From contig MQVO02000011.1 in NCBI GenBank assembly GCA_001986395.2, positions 1,054,001 to 1,118,000 of the forward strand: 64,000 nucleotides of DNA. Reading direction: 5' to 3'. Below are positions 46,545 through 57,654 of this stretch, piece after piece. Position 1 is the stretch's first letter. Each line of letters opens with the position of its first letter. The position numbers and the translations under genes were made by a program. Under the pieces are notes generated by a model, which saw only the letters and a list, made by a program, of their open reading frames with translations, was not told the DNA's origin and ran no database searches. Origin of the DNA: Irpex lacteus. Its lineage: Eukaryota > Basidiomycota > Agaricomycetes > Polyporales > Irpicaceae.

Positions 46545-48115
46545 CACGACTTCGGCGATCTACTCTTCGATCCATGCTTTTTCTCGTCCGCTCTCTGTTT
46601 CCAGCTACACAAGGTGACTCATAGAAGGCATCGGTGGCCAATGACCGCTCATTTCTAGCGTGACTCAGCCTATCTAGGCTCTCTTGTTTCGACAGATGTC
46701 GCATCCGACTTCAAGCTCCAAGCACTCTTTAGGCTGCCGTATAGGCCTGACGACCTCCAGTATGTGATTGATACTCTCTGGCGCATACTCACTGGCCCAA
46801 GGCATGCGTCGCATACCTACAATGTGTGCCCCACTCAGATTCTCTGCCTTCCACCGCTGCTGCACTCAGCGTTCGCCCAGTCTGTTTCTACGTAGTCGCA
46901 CAGGAGTACAAGGCCCTTAGTAAGCTGGAGGATTCGTTTTCCCTGACAGCATTTCCATCGATTACACCGATTCTGGAGGCCAAAGATAGACTCTTGAGTG
47001 GTCGAGGTGAGTTGTCCTCCGCCCTTTTCATGTGTCTCTGCAGCCTCACAGCACGGTCACTCCCAGCCCTTGCAGAGACCATCATTCCAATCGATAAGTA
47101 TCCTGTCTCTCGTCGATTTAAATAACGCTGCTCGCCGTGATCGGCTGCATCGACACGCCTTTTGGATGTCCACCCCATGTACGGTTAGCGTCCGAGGAAG
47201 CCTTGCCTTGTAGCTATGGATGTCATTCCGTCAACATCTGGCAATAGGTGAGTTCATTCTTTTGCTGCTTTGAGGGTGGTGGCCGGCTTTCTTTTCGTCA
47301 GTCACGCTACGGAAGGTTGCGCCCCACGCAACTAATAGGTTGATCTTTTGCTTGCACGGGGTACGTCGCCTTGTTCTCCTATCTGGAATGCGCTCAACCT
47401 TGCATTTGTTCGCTCTCGAATATTGATAGTTACCATCTAATTGCACTCCACCGTCCACGCGCGGGTCTCAAGAGGTGCTTATTCGAATCGAGTATTGCAT
47501 AAATACATCGATGGTTGTGTGAGTAGCCGGATATACCTGTAATTATGATGTAGGCGTGAATGAAGTCGTGTCATACAATGTTGCCTTATACTCTCTGCAG
47601 CACAGGAAGACGGCATATCAGGGGACACTATATGTAGGGTTCAGCGACGGAATCATGAATCCTGATACAAGACACCAAGCGGTGCTGGGGCACGAATCAG
47701 TGACGGGAGCCGCATACGAGAGAAGCCGGTACGTACCGCTCGATAGCTGCGCGAGACAGCCACGTATTTGCGATGTGTGCTACTCTCAACTTCTTCGATT
47801 CCAGTGTATGTGATCACTTCGTGTTGCGACCGGGCGTCAGGCTAGTAACAGGTATGTTGCAACTCCTTTCACGAAACCCCAATGCTGATCTGGAATATCC
47901 TTCCAAAGTCACTTCAACTCTTTTAGGAACATGGATAGGCTTCCACCGCCGCTTTTCTCGCACGGCCGTTGGATGCGTCTTCCTACGCGACTATTGGGTG
48001 ATGCTTTGTTCACAATATGTGCGTCGTCTCTCCTTACTATAACTAAGCTGACTTTCGCTCTCACTCGCTTTCATAAAGTTCCCAAGCTTGCCATGTATCC
48101 CTTCCATAGCTGAGG
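46545..48115 (+). pseudogene. Conserved plus-strand module X, copy 1 (possible gene relic)
   Basis: The best frame reads SLVSTDVASDFKLQALFRLP, continues YRPDDLQYVIDTLWRILTGP and CPTQILCLPPLLHSAFAQSV, and then stops. Preceding it is FGDLLFDPCFFSSALCFQLH before a GTGACT donor, and 47.9-48.1 kb adds LPTRLLGDALFTICASSLLT. Spacer 2 has a diverged equivalent in the same frame (TDATSHLNPEALHVASKHVF; YLDDVLFTISTSPRLLAGMK), and spacer 3 has a frameshifted near-copy. The family is unknown. I favour a degenerating gene carried along in each duplication. Confidence 0.35.
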
Positions 48116-48425
48116 CCTGGGTCTTCAAATGCTCCGGCAAATAATCGATAAAGCGTCCCGTAAATGCATCACAGACCGCTCCGAGTCCGGTACAGTACTG
48201 GATATATCGTCTAATTTACTAGGCAGCAGTGATGTGGGTACAACTTGGAATACATTGATCTCAGGCTTGGTCTATCCTGTGTGCGTCACTGCGGGAACTA
48301 CGGGGCACATCGAATGCGGCAGATAGATGTGCTCATAATGAAGACAAAGTGCACCAAAACATCGAGGAACCGGGAATCACACACACGAGGAGACGGTGTG
48401 TATGATCGATTGAGCAGTGCGAGAT

Positions 48426-49091
48426 TACTCCATTCCTTTACGCATGTCGGCTTCACTTAGAAAATTTGTCTAATCGGCTTCATTTGCCCTACAAATCGTT
48501 TGTGACGATCGGTTTCCGGTTCTATCCCATTTCATTCTGTCTTACCTTGCTTTCAAATCGTTTTCCCCGATATTTTCCCGCTCCCCTCCGTCTATTGTAG
48601 GGCCCGCTTTGGAATAAATCAGCATGGGCTGTTGGGGGAGTTTTTTCAGGCCCCGACGAATACTCGATCGTGGAATTTCCCCTGCCTGCTTTATTCTTCC
48701 CGTCTCGCATGCCATGCTTCTGGGGTCCTCGCCCCACTTCCCATTGTGGTTTTCGCCATATTGTCTTTAGCTCTCCCACATCCTGTCCCTTCTTCATGTA
48801 GTGTGCCTGCACCTAGCTGCATCGTACTCTTACTCATCCTTTCATGGCTCTTCCACCGTGAATTGAATATTGACTGATCTCTCGGTCGTCGGGACCCCAG
48901 ACCACTCCCCGTGCGCTTATCTCCCTTCGCTTCAAGTTCATTGCCGTACTGTTTTTTTCACTACTGTATGTATCGTTCTCTCCTCCGGCATTGCACTACA
49001 CTCTCACTCTACACTGAAACTTCTTTCTAACTTCTCTATAACCTACTTTCACGAGACTTCGCGGGCCGAAGCGAAGCGCGGCTACCCTTGT
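48426..49091. mobile_element. 666-bp segment present in one duplicate only (insertion of unknown class, or deletion in the other)
   Basis: The flanks gcagtgcgagat and acgag-ttaagggaatactg are contiguous in the other copy at about 61926-61950. Here they are separated by 666 bp that is T/C-rich on the plus strand and ends in a GC-rich stretch (gcgggccgaagcgaagcgcg). I see no terminal inverted repeats, no TG...CA ends and no clear target duplication, though TAC occurs at both joints. No coding capacity for transposition is evident, so the class is open. Confidence 0.45.
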
Positions 49092-49443
49092 ACGAGCATT
49101 AAGGGAATACTGTGTGCGTTCACGCTTTATACCATGCTTCATTGTCGTAGCTCACCAGCTCATGCTCATCACGACGTTTCCTCAACTGACCACAGAGCAA
49201 GAAGTATTAACGTCCACGAGTTTTTTTCCTACCGCTGCGCTCTGTTCACAGCGCTCGCCTTGACAGAACTAACGCTGTCCAGAAGAGTCTCATTGACAAC
49301 CTGTGGGAGAATGCCCTCGTCACGCGTGCATGCAGGTGCGCTACGAGACACAGCACCTATCCACGACCTCTTTAATTTCCGACGCCTTGCTTTTCCAGGT
49401 CGCCTGTACATCGATCGATGGTACATTGACGCTGCACCGCATC

Positions 49444-49490
49444 CGAGTACACGAGCATGCATATAGCTACTCTATCGAGGACGGGCTGCC
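49444..49490 (+). promoter_or_regulatory. Conserved leader/promoter element of the array, ANK-C copy
   Basis: CCGAGTACACGAGC, then ATATAGCTACTC and ATCGAGGACGGGC occur 55-100 bp upstream of the ATG of ANK-C, ANK-D (about 55562-55617) and ANK-E (about 62290-62335). The TATAGC core could be a TATA box. It is absent from ANK-A and ANK-B by eye. Confidence 0.5.
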
Positions 49491-49543
49491 CACGGCTCCC
49501 CCGCAACCTTCGCCTCTGCCTACATCCCCTCATCCACGACACT

Positions 49544-51519
49544 ATGGATCCAGCGAGCGCCATCATCGGCATCGTTTCATTCGGGTTAACCGTCTTCAAA
49601 GAGATAAACGAGATTCGCAAGGACTTCAAGGACGCACCTGAGCAAGTGCGAGCTCTGCAGGACGAATGCATCGGAATCGAGATACTGTTGGACACGCTGA
49701 GTGCTGTCCCGCCTCAGGCCGTCCCCAAATCCCCGAGGACTGTTGCATACCTGACTCGCCTATCCGACAAAGCGCGTGGTCGTCTCGAAGAAGTGCGGGA
49801 AATGACTAAGAAGATCACATCGCGAGCAAACCTCGATAAAGTAACTTTCGGGAAATGGTTCATGAAGAGGGGTGACTTGAAGGAAATGTCACAGAAGCTG
49901 AAGGATGTGAGGGAGACACTGGAGTTGATGCTGCACTGTATTAACCAGTGAGTCACTCTGGTACATACTTCGTCAATGAACTGAAAGCCGTTGCAGAAAC
50001 TCGCTGCAGTTGCTTATTGCAGTGAAAATCGATAGCGTTGATCGTCGAGTAGGAGTCAAATCTGCTGTGTTCCCCCAGGAGACGACAGCTCCGATGTCTA
50101 CTTATTGTTCTCGACGCCATGGCCCTTTACAATGTCCATCCAACTGTACATGTCGCTGCCACGCTCGCCCCCTCTCCCCCCTCATCCCACAATCGCTGAC
50201 ACCCTATGTTGGCCAGCTGTTTATGTCGAAACAGCTACTCCATCCCGCTTTCACACCTTGGAACTGCTGCAACATCGAAACTTGCCGCGGTACATACCTG
50301 AAGCCCGCAAAAGTAGCATATACCCTTCCTCCTTGGTCACTCTTTTATGGCTCGTTTCATGCCTCGTCATCCAAACGAGTTCATTTCTCGATAAACGCAT
50401 ACAGGACGGTTCCGTACTCTTCCCCCATCATTCAAGCAATCGGTTCCGCGGATGTACACAAAGTGCGTGATCTGTTCGCAAAACAGCAAGCCTCCATTTG
50501 GGATGTGGACCTTATGAGCACCTCTATTCTTGCGGTAAGCAGTCACTGGCACCCGTCTCCTGTCCGTCTGGTTGAATATCATCACTCAATACCAATATCT
50601 TAGCATGCCTGTGAACAATGGCAAAACTACCCCACCGAAGATGGGCTCGAGATTGTCCGCTTCCTGGTAGAGGCAGGTGCAGACGCACTTCTTTACGCAG
50701 AGTCTGTTGAGCAGTACCCGTTCGTTTTTCTAAATCTCGAACGACTGACACCGGTGTGCTTGTAGAACAGAAACAAGGGTCTCAGCCCACGATATACTTG
50801 CCTTAGGCCTCTTTGCGCACCTCCTAGGTGAACCCGACCCAGGGCAATCCTTCACGGCGTCCATCCAATCGAACTCAGCCGCAATCAATGTTTTCCGTTC
50901 CATCTTCAACATCGACGCCTTGGATGCACTCCAGGACATCCTATCTCACCGTTATGGGCACTCGGACGAAGACGCTCTACGATTATTAACATCCTTCGAT
51001 ACCACCGGATACGCTGTGGCCCGGTCTTCTGTGTTCGACGCCATCCGGTATACTCCCTTAGAGTATGCAGCCCGACTCTCGCCTTCAAGTGTGGAGTCGT
51101 TGCTAGCAGAAGGTGCCGATGCCGCAGCAGAGCCCACTCTAGCTTATGCCGTCAGCAATGGGAAAGCCATCTTGATTAGATTACTCCTTGACAATGGCGC
51201 AGATGTGAACATGAAGGACAGTTTGGGGCGAACAGCCCTGCATTGGGCTTGCGACTGGTGCCACTACAACACTTTCTTTGAACTTGTACGGTGTGCAGAA
51301 GACGAGATTGACTGGAACGCTCGTACGCCGGAAGGACAGAATGCGCTGGATATGTTTGATGAGGGTGTGTCGAGAGGACATGCTTCGCCCTTGACTTCCG
51401 CGCATGTCGATGAGTTTCGTTCTACTCTAGTATCTCATATGGACCCTTCTCAGTTACGAGTAGTCGAAGACGAGCCCTTACATATGCCGGGTGCATTTTC
51501 TCTAGATACCGAATCCTGA
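49544..51519 (+). CDS. Ankyrin protein ANK-C
   Basis: Exons 49544-49947, 49997-50534, 50604-50701 and 50766-51519 give 597 residues. The start is MDPASAIIGIVSFGLTVFKE; an in-frame ATG 87 bp upstream lies in the conserved leader, and the MDPASAI start is preferred because ANK-A, -D and -E share it. The N-domain continues KDAPEQVRALQDECIGIEIL and ends RETLELMLHCINQ. Exon 2 has LQCPSNCTCRCH, LTPYVGQLFMSKQLLHP and CNIETCRGTYLKP. The 98-nt exon 3 encodes LEIVRFLVEAGADALLYAE. The donor after it is GTCTGT, not a usual +3 purine. Exon 4 carries the ankyrin repeats with DNGADVNMKDSLGRTALHWA. Exons 1 and 2 are near-identical to ANK-E, while a long tract of exon 4 is identical to ANK-B, so the gene is a mosaic. 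Function unknown. Confidence 0.88.
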
Positions 51520-52189
51520 TCGCACGTATTTCAAGTTGTATTCCCATACGACGACGTTATGTTGTATACAAAGACACACCATGTAGCTAGCACCCTCGAT
51601 ATCATAATATGTAGATTATACGATCGCTGTAGGACTTTTCGACGGAGCATACTATTAGTAACTGTGACCATTCACTTTACCTGGGATCTCGAGCCGACCG
51701 TTTGAAATGGGTTCACTTTCTGCACTCACTCACACAATCGTCTACTATTAAGTACGCCTAAGTGTGTTGGTGGGTATCTGTATCCTGATGCCACATACAT
51801 CATCCGATGAATCATTGCTAGCGAATTCTTATCCTGTCACTGTTTCAACGTCCTTTGATGACTTAATGGTCTGTCGTCCGTGTGTCAGACTTTACCTCGG
51901 AGCCTAGCAGTACTTTCGAAAACGAGTCTCTTTCGAAAAATTGGGCAATCAAATATATTTCCTCATCTCTGAAAACAGAGACCGGCGACTCAAGTATGCA
52001 AGGACGCCTTCTCATGGCACGTATTGACTTCCGTACCCGCACACCTACGCGGTGGCCAACATGCAGCCACGCGTACAGAATGAATGTACGCGCAAAATGC
52101 ATCTACTGTGATGATACCTATAACAGACGAGTACACTCGTACCAAAGGAAGGATGTCAGCGTTACAATGGAGAGAAATCAACCCTGACT

Positions 52190-54010
52190 TCAGTCACGTC
52201 GTACATACACATCCTCCATAGCGATGACACTGTCCTTGTCTTGAGAAACCGAGGCGGTCAGACTAGCTGAAGCAATCCTGAGTGGTAGAGATGTGATCTA
52301 GCATGAGTGAAGAAGCAGAACAGGGGATGAGGGGAGATTGACACGAGGCACCTACGTCAGTGTATTTAGCCGCAAACGATAGAATGAGTAGCTCACAGGA
52401 CAACTAAATACGTCGTTTGAACGCCATTGCCTTGCGCTGCTATCTTTCAGCGTCCAGCTTCCAGCTTCCAGCGTGAGGTTACAAAGGGAAAGACTAGACT
52501 GGTTATGCAGTGGACGGATTTTTCGAACACGATTTAGAGATAGGCCCGCTTTTGGTACAGACTGTACGCTGCACCCGAGACAGCCAGAGAAAGCGAGAGA
52601 GTAGGATCCATCGTTGATAGGGCCCTCAATGCACGCTACTACAGATGAATAGCGTCAGCGGAGCGTATTAAGAGCTACTGGATGGAGAAACGTATCACGT
52701 ACCGGTTCAGTCTCGAAGCGGCTCCGTAACAGGCACAGTACAAATCTCGCCCTAGGCGTCCGAGCCGTCTGCATTTCAGAGTCTTACGTCTATATTGAGG
52801 ACGTTTGCGGGGATTGCAAGGTCGGTGTCGTCGCAATGGGCACCGCACTAGTGGCCTTATTCACTGTAGGTAGAGCCCGAGGAGAATACGATGGAGAGGA
52901 CTCGGACATTGGGGGTGCGTGTTCCTCGGAGACGTTTGTGCTGAGCTGAGTGCGTGATACGAAGAAGGTCGAAACACGAGCCTGGGACCCGTCTCGCGAC
53001 AGTCTGCAGCAAAAATCGACGTTAAGAGAGGGCGGAACGCAGAGCTAAAAACACCCACACAATGAATAGAGAGAGTGCTTCCGAAGAGGACTCGCTGACG
53101 GCCTCCGAGGTAGAACCAACAACAACACGAATCCGTCGTCCTCGTTCAGTCAGTCCGGAGGGTGCACCAGGCGTAGCGCGTGGGGTATTGGTGAAACCAA
53201 ATGAGGCAACCCGACAACATTGAGTGCTACAGACCATAGGGTACACGGGTACTAGGTAGTCGAAGTTTTGTGTTCCAGTGTGGAATGGATCTGAAGACGG
53301 TAACAGTGGGTCACAACGACTACTTAGACGGGACCATGTCTTGGTCAGCGCATGCATTGATGTCTCAGAGTGATAATGACTCACTGAGATAGCCTGATAA
53401 CAGCATAATAACAGCCTCTACATCAACGTATTGCACGTTACCGATCCGTACCGTTTGCAAGCTTCGTATCTGACACTGTACCTTGAACAATCCCGTGGTA
53501 GGGCAAGCGGGGCTCCAGAGGAAGAGGGCAAGGTGGCCTCATCATACGGAGTGATAGAAGTGACTGTTTCATTCCTGAGTATCGAGGGCAATGAGGCATG
53601 CTGGAGGGCGGAAGTGGAAGGTTTGACAAACATGAAAGTCGAGAGCCTCAGTCACGGTTGCATGTCGCGGTGCGGATACGGCGATACTTAAGTACTGTGG
53701 GACAGAGAGCTAGGTTAAGGACACATAGAGGGGAGAAACCGACTAGATCACCGAATCGTCCAAGGTGGTGACAGATAGGATGTGGTCTTCTTGGATAATT
53801 TGGAGATGCAAGCCGGGGGGATCGAATGAGAGAATGCAGAGATTCGAGAACACTGCGTGCAAACATCGACGTACCTAGCACAAGCCTTCTTCGACCGACG
53901 ATCCAATATCCAAACACTTCAGATCCTGTCTCTCCGAGATGTACATTGTCGTGGTAAGTGCCTCCGAGGACGAAAGGATGTCGAGGACGAACGTTGAGGC
54001 TCAAGGTCGT
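52190..54010 (-). pseudogene. Conserved module Y, copy 2
   Basis: The segment LNVRPRHPFVLGGTYHDNVH continues LGETGSEVFGYWIVGRRRLV before a GTACGT donor. Next come NETVTSITPYDEATLPSS and VDVEAVIMLLSGYLS before GTGAGT, then QTTYLVVL before GTGAGC, and an end with SVSQDKDSVIAMEDVYVRRD-stop at 52190-52192. Relative to copy 1 the last exon has a short insertion that puts a TAG in one frame. The open frames match copy 1 where both are readable. Confidence 0.33.
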
Positions 54011-54174
54011 GAAGAGATCAGGCGTGGGAAACGAGGGAACACGACCTGACAGGCGCCCCTGCTCACAACCGCTATCTCTCTCTCTGCCACCACCTGGCCG
54101 ATCTACTCGTCAGTTCCCAGCCGACGACGATGGTATATTGATGATATATGTCACGAAATATGACTACTTTTTTG

Positions 54175-54965
54175 CTTAATCCAGCTGCCCAGGGCTGCCC
54201 ATTTTGACAGACGCGACGTCCCATCTCAACCCTGAAGCACTCCACGTTGCCTCCAAACACGTCTTCTACCAAATCGAAAGACTTTTAAGGTCGATCTTCT
54301 GCCTCTCTCTCCTGTTGCTCAGGTCCCGTATGTCTTCAAGATCGGTGCTGTGATCGTTTAGGAGTACGATAGCTCATGACAAACAATACACGCCTGCTTC
54401 TCTTGTATGGGAACGGTAAAGATCAGCCTTGGAGGTGAGTTATCCTCGATTTACCGTTGATATGTAGCCCTGCTCCTCTCACCTTCGTGTACCTCCATTC
54501 AAGTTTGCTCACCCCTACCCCAATTCTACACGCACGAGCTACAAAATAATCTGGATTACAGATACCGCCGCCATCGACTCAAGTCCCACAGTGCACGTCT
54601 ACAACATAATGCTTGTTGGACGACATTTACCCTTGTAGACGTCTTCCAAGGAGCATTGTGCTATGGCCATGTACATCATTCCGTCGCGCTCTGGTAACAA
54701 GTATACCGCAACTTCTTCTGTGTCACTTCGATTCTAACCTGGAATTCTCACTACATCAGGTACGTCCCTTCGAGGACACGGATGAGCTTCTCCCCGCGTA
54801 AGTATCTGGACGATGTTCTGTTTACCATAAGTACGTCGCCTCGGCTTCTTGCTGGAATGAAGCTCGTCCTCGTGCCCCTTGACTCTGGGGCATCCAGCTT
54901 CTACCTGTGCGTCGCTCCAGAGCTTAGACATGGGCCTTCAGAAGTGCTGTTGAGTACTCGATAAA
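54175..54965 (+). pseudogene. Module X, copy 2 (shortened)
   Basis: The frame TDATSHLNPEALHVASKHVF runs on with YQIERLLRSIFCLSLLLLR to a possible GTCCCG/GTATGT donor. A second piece with YLDDVLFTISTSPRLLAGMK follows near 54.8 kb. Both align with module X of spacer 1. Middle parts are missing, so it is a fragment. Confidence 0.3.
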
Positions 54966-55678
54966 GCTGGAAACGCAATACGTCTTGCTTTGCCGGTAGT
55001 CCGATTTGCTGCACTAACAGGATAACATGTAGCTCGAATGTGTTCTTCTTTTTTTCTTGCACGCATTCGACGGACCTCCTTATGAGGTGAGTGAACTAAA
55101 CACATCCAAGCATCCGTAAATTAGAATCATACGCATACGCAGGCATGTTATCGAGTACTTAGCTGCGCGATACACAGCATGCACGTAGAGAAGACATCAT
55201 GCCGCTTCACTCGTCTTCTAGATAGTCCTGTTGTAAGTGAACCACGCTTTACTCTTGCAGCTCGTTGGCTCATCTCGATCGCAAGGTCTTCTTCACAAAC
55301 CTCAGGACGGACACTCAATGTTCGCGAATCGCTTCCACTGTGGCGAGATACACATGAGGAAAGGGCGTGGTCTACAGCGCCAACTCTGACAGAATTATCG
55401 CGCAAGAAGGCTCTCCTTGACATTCTGTGGGAGGACGCTCTCGGAACGCGTTCACGGTTTCCTTCCATACACAGCGTTCACGCACGGCCCCTTTCATTTC
55501 CGATAACCTTCTTCTTCGTGTCCCTTGTACATCGATTGATGGTGCGCCCTCTGCATCGCATCCGAGTACACGAGCTGATGTCTTCCTGTACATATAGCTA
55601 CTCGATCGAGGACGGGCCTCCCCGTAATTCCCCCGCCGCAACCTTCACCTCTGACCAAGCCTCGTCGTCTGCGTCGTT

Positions 55679-57654
55679 ATGGACCCAGCGAGCGCCATCA
55701 TCGGCATTGTCTCGTTCGGCTTCACCGTCTTTGCCAAGGTCAACGAGATACGCAAATCGATCAAGGGTGCACCACAACAAGTACAAGCCCTGCAAGAATC
55801 CTACGTCGTTGCACGCGTACTCCTCTCCAAGTTGCAGACCCTCAACACTCACACCATCACATATACAGCAGACGAGCTTGCCTGCTTCGAGCTGCTATGT
55901 GAAAGGTCCCAGCAGTGCCTGCACGACGTAGACGAGGCCGTCAAGAAAGTCATGGCGCAAACCTCTGATGCCAACGCCGATCGCACCCCAAAAGTTCGGC
56001 TGCTGAAGTGGTTCTTGAACAAGGGCGATTTCGAGGAGATGACGAAGAAACTGAAGGACGTACGAGAAGCTTTGGGAACGATGGTGGATCTCATGCAACT
56101 GTGTGTACCGTTTTACTACTCTATAGGGATGTCAATTGACATTCATATTGTTTAGGAATCACCTCCAGGTTATTGCAGTACACGTTATTAATGATGTACC
56201 GCGTCGCACCTCTTCTGTACCAAACCAGTCGCTCGTTGGCATTGATCCCAGTCCCCCTCGACGAACGGGTTCCCTTCAGTGCTCTCACCATTGCACATGT
56301 CGTTGTCATGCTCGCTTCCACATCCCCCTTATCCCGCAATCGCTGGCACCCTATGTTGGCCAGCTGTTTATCTCGAAACAGCTCCTTCATCCCGCTTTCA
56401 CACCCTGGAACTGCTGCAACGTCGAAACTTGCCGCGGTACATACCTGAAGCCCGCAAAAGTGACATATACTCTTCCTTGGTCACTCTTCTATGGCTCGTT
56501 CCAGACCTCTTCGAATCAACGAATCCATTTCTCGATCAACGCACCTAGGACGGTTCCATACTCTTCACCCATCATTCAAGCAATTTTGTCTGAGGATGTC
56601 CACGGGGTACGTGACCTGTTCGCAAAACAGCAAGCCTCCATTTGGGATGTGGACGTTACGGGCAGTTCTATTCTTGGGGTAAGCAGTCCCCCGTCGTCTG
56701 TGCGCTTGGTCGAATATCATCACTCAATAGCAATATCTTAGTATGCCTGTAATCAATGGCAGAACGGCCCCACCGAAGATCGGCTCGAGATTGTTCGTTT
56801 CCTGGTGGAGGCAGGTGCAGATGCACTTCTTTATGCAGAGTCTGTTGAGCAATACCCTTTCGTTCCAAGTCTCGAACGACTGACACCGGTGTGCTTGTAG
56901 GACAAAAACAGTATACTCACCCCACGACTTACTTGCCATAGGCATCTTTGTACACCTCCTACGTGAGCCCGACCCAGGCCAATCCTTCACAGCGACCATT
57001 CAAACAAACTCAGCCGCAATCGCCATCTTCCGTTCCATCCTCAGCATGGACGCCTTGGATGCACTCCAAGACGTCCTATCTCGCCGTTATGGACACTCGG
57101 ACGAAGACACTGTACAATTATTGACATCCCTCGAAACCACCGAGTACACCGTAGCTCGGTCTTCGGTGTTCAACGCCATCAGGTATACTCCCTTACAGTA
57201 TGCAATCCGATTCTCGCCTTCAAGTGTGGAGTCTCTCCTAGCAGAAGGTGCCGATGTCGCAGCAGAGCCCACTCTGGCTTATGCCGCCCGCTGCGGGAGT
57301 GATGACTTGATGGAATTACTCATTAACAATGGCGAAGATGTGAACATGAAGGACGCCGAGGGGCGAACAGCGCTACATTGGGCTTGCCACTATTGCGACT
57401 ACTACACTTTCTTCAAACTTGTCCGATGTGCAGAAGACGAAGTTGACTGGAATTCTTGCACGTTGGAGGGCCAGAATGCGCTGGATCTGTTTGATGATAG
57501 TGTGGCAGGGGGAGAGGCTTCGTACTTAACTTCCGAGGAGGTTGAAGAGTTCCGTTCAGCCATCATATCCCATATGGATCCATCTCAGTTACATGTAGTC
57601 AAAAATGAGCCATTGAACATCCCCGGTGCATTCCCTCTAAACGACGAATCCTGA
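55679..57654 (+). CDS. Ankyrin protein ANK-D
   Basis: Exons 55679-56100, 56156-56678, 56742-56839 and 56901-57654 give 598 residues. The N-domain starts MDPASAIIGIVSFGFTVFAK and holds KGAPQQVQALQESYVVARVL and LLKWFLNKGDFEEMTKKLKD. Exon 2 has LQCSHHCTCRCHARFHIPLI, YVGQLFISKQLLHP and CNVETCRGTYLKP. Exon 3 is 98 nt, with the same unusual GTCTGT donor behind it. Exon 4 has MDALDALQDVLSRRYGHSDE, TPLQYAIRFSPSSVESLLAE, then NNGEDVNMKDAEGRTALHWA, so the usual GADVN is GEDVN. It ends FPLNDES. The exon 1 donor is GTGTGT. It carries the conserved upstream leader element. The ankyrin part shares short identical tracts with ANK-B. Role unknown; the copy is intact. Confidence 0.88.

Larger units (their letters stand above)
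44027..49543. repeat. Spacer 1 of the ankyrin array (5.5 kb)
   Basis: This spacer is homologous to those at 51520-55678 and 57655-62390. After the stop, all three share the 3' stretch tcctgatc(g/c)cacgtat and further similarity. The left half holds a minus-strand module (44680-46480) and the right half a plus-strand module (46545-48115). From about 46540 onward it is close to identical over long stretches to 60030-62390. It differs from that copy by a 666-bp segment at 48426-49091. Confidence 0.8.
46540..50530 (+). repeat. Recent segmental duplication, copy 1 (partner 60030-63390)
   Basis: The right half of spacer 1, the leader, exon 1 and exon 2 of ANK-C are near-identical to the corresponding DNA of spacer 3 and ANK-E. 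For example 48130-48420 and 61640-61925 differ at only a few positions. Similarity falls from the end of exon 2 on. Copy 1 carries 666 bp that copy 2 lacks. Confidence 0.85.
51520..55678. repeat. Spacer 2 of the ankyrin array (4.2 kb)
   Basis: It is homologous to spacers 1 and 3 but the most diverged in its right half. The left half carries module Y copy 2 and the right half a shorter module X copy. A local duplication (cagcttccagcttccagcg near 52460) lies in module Y. No intact gene is called. Confidence 0.75.
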
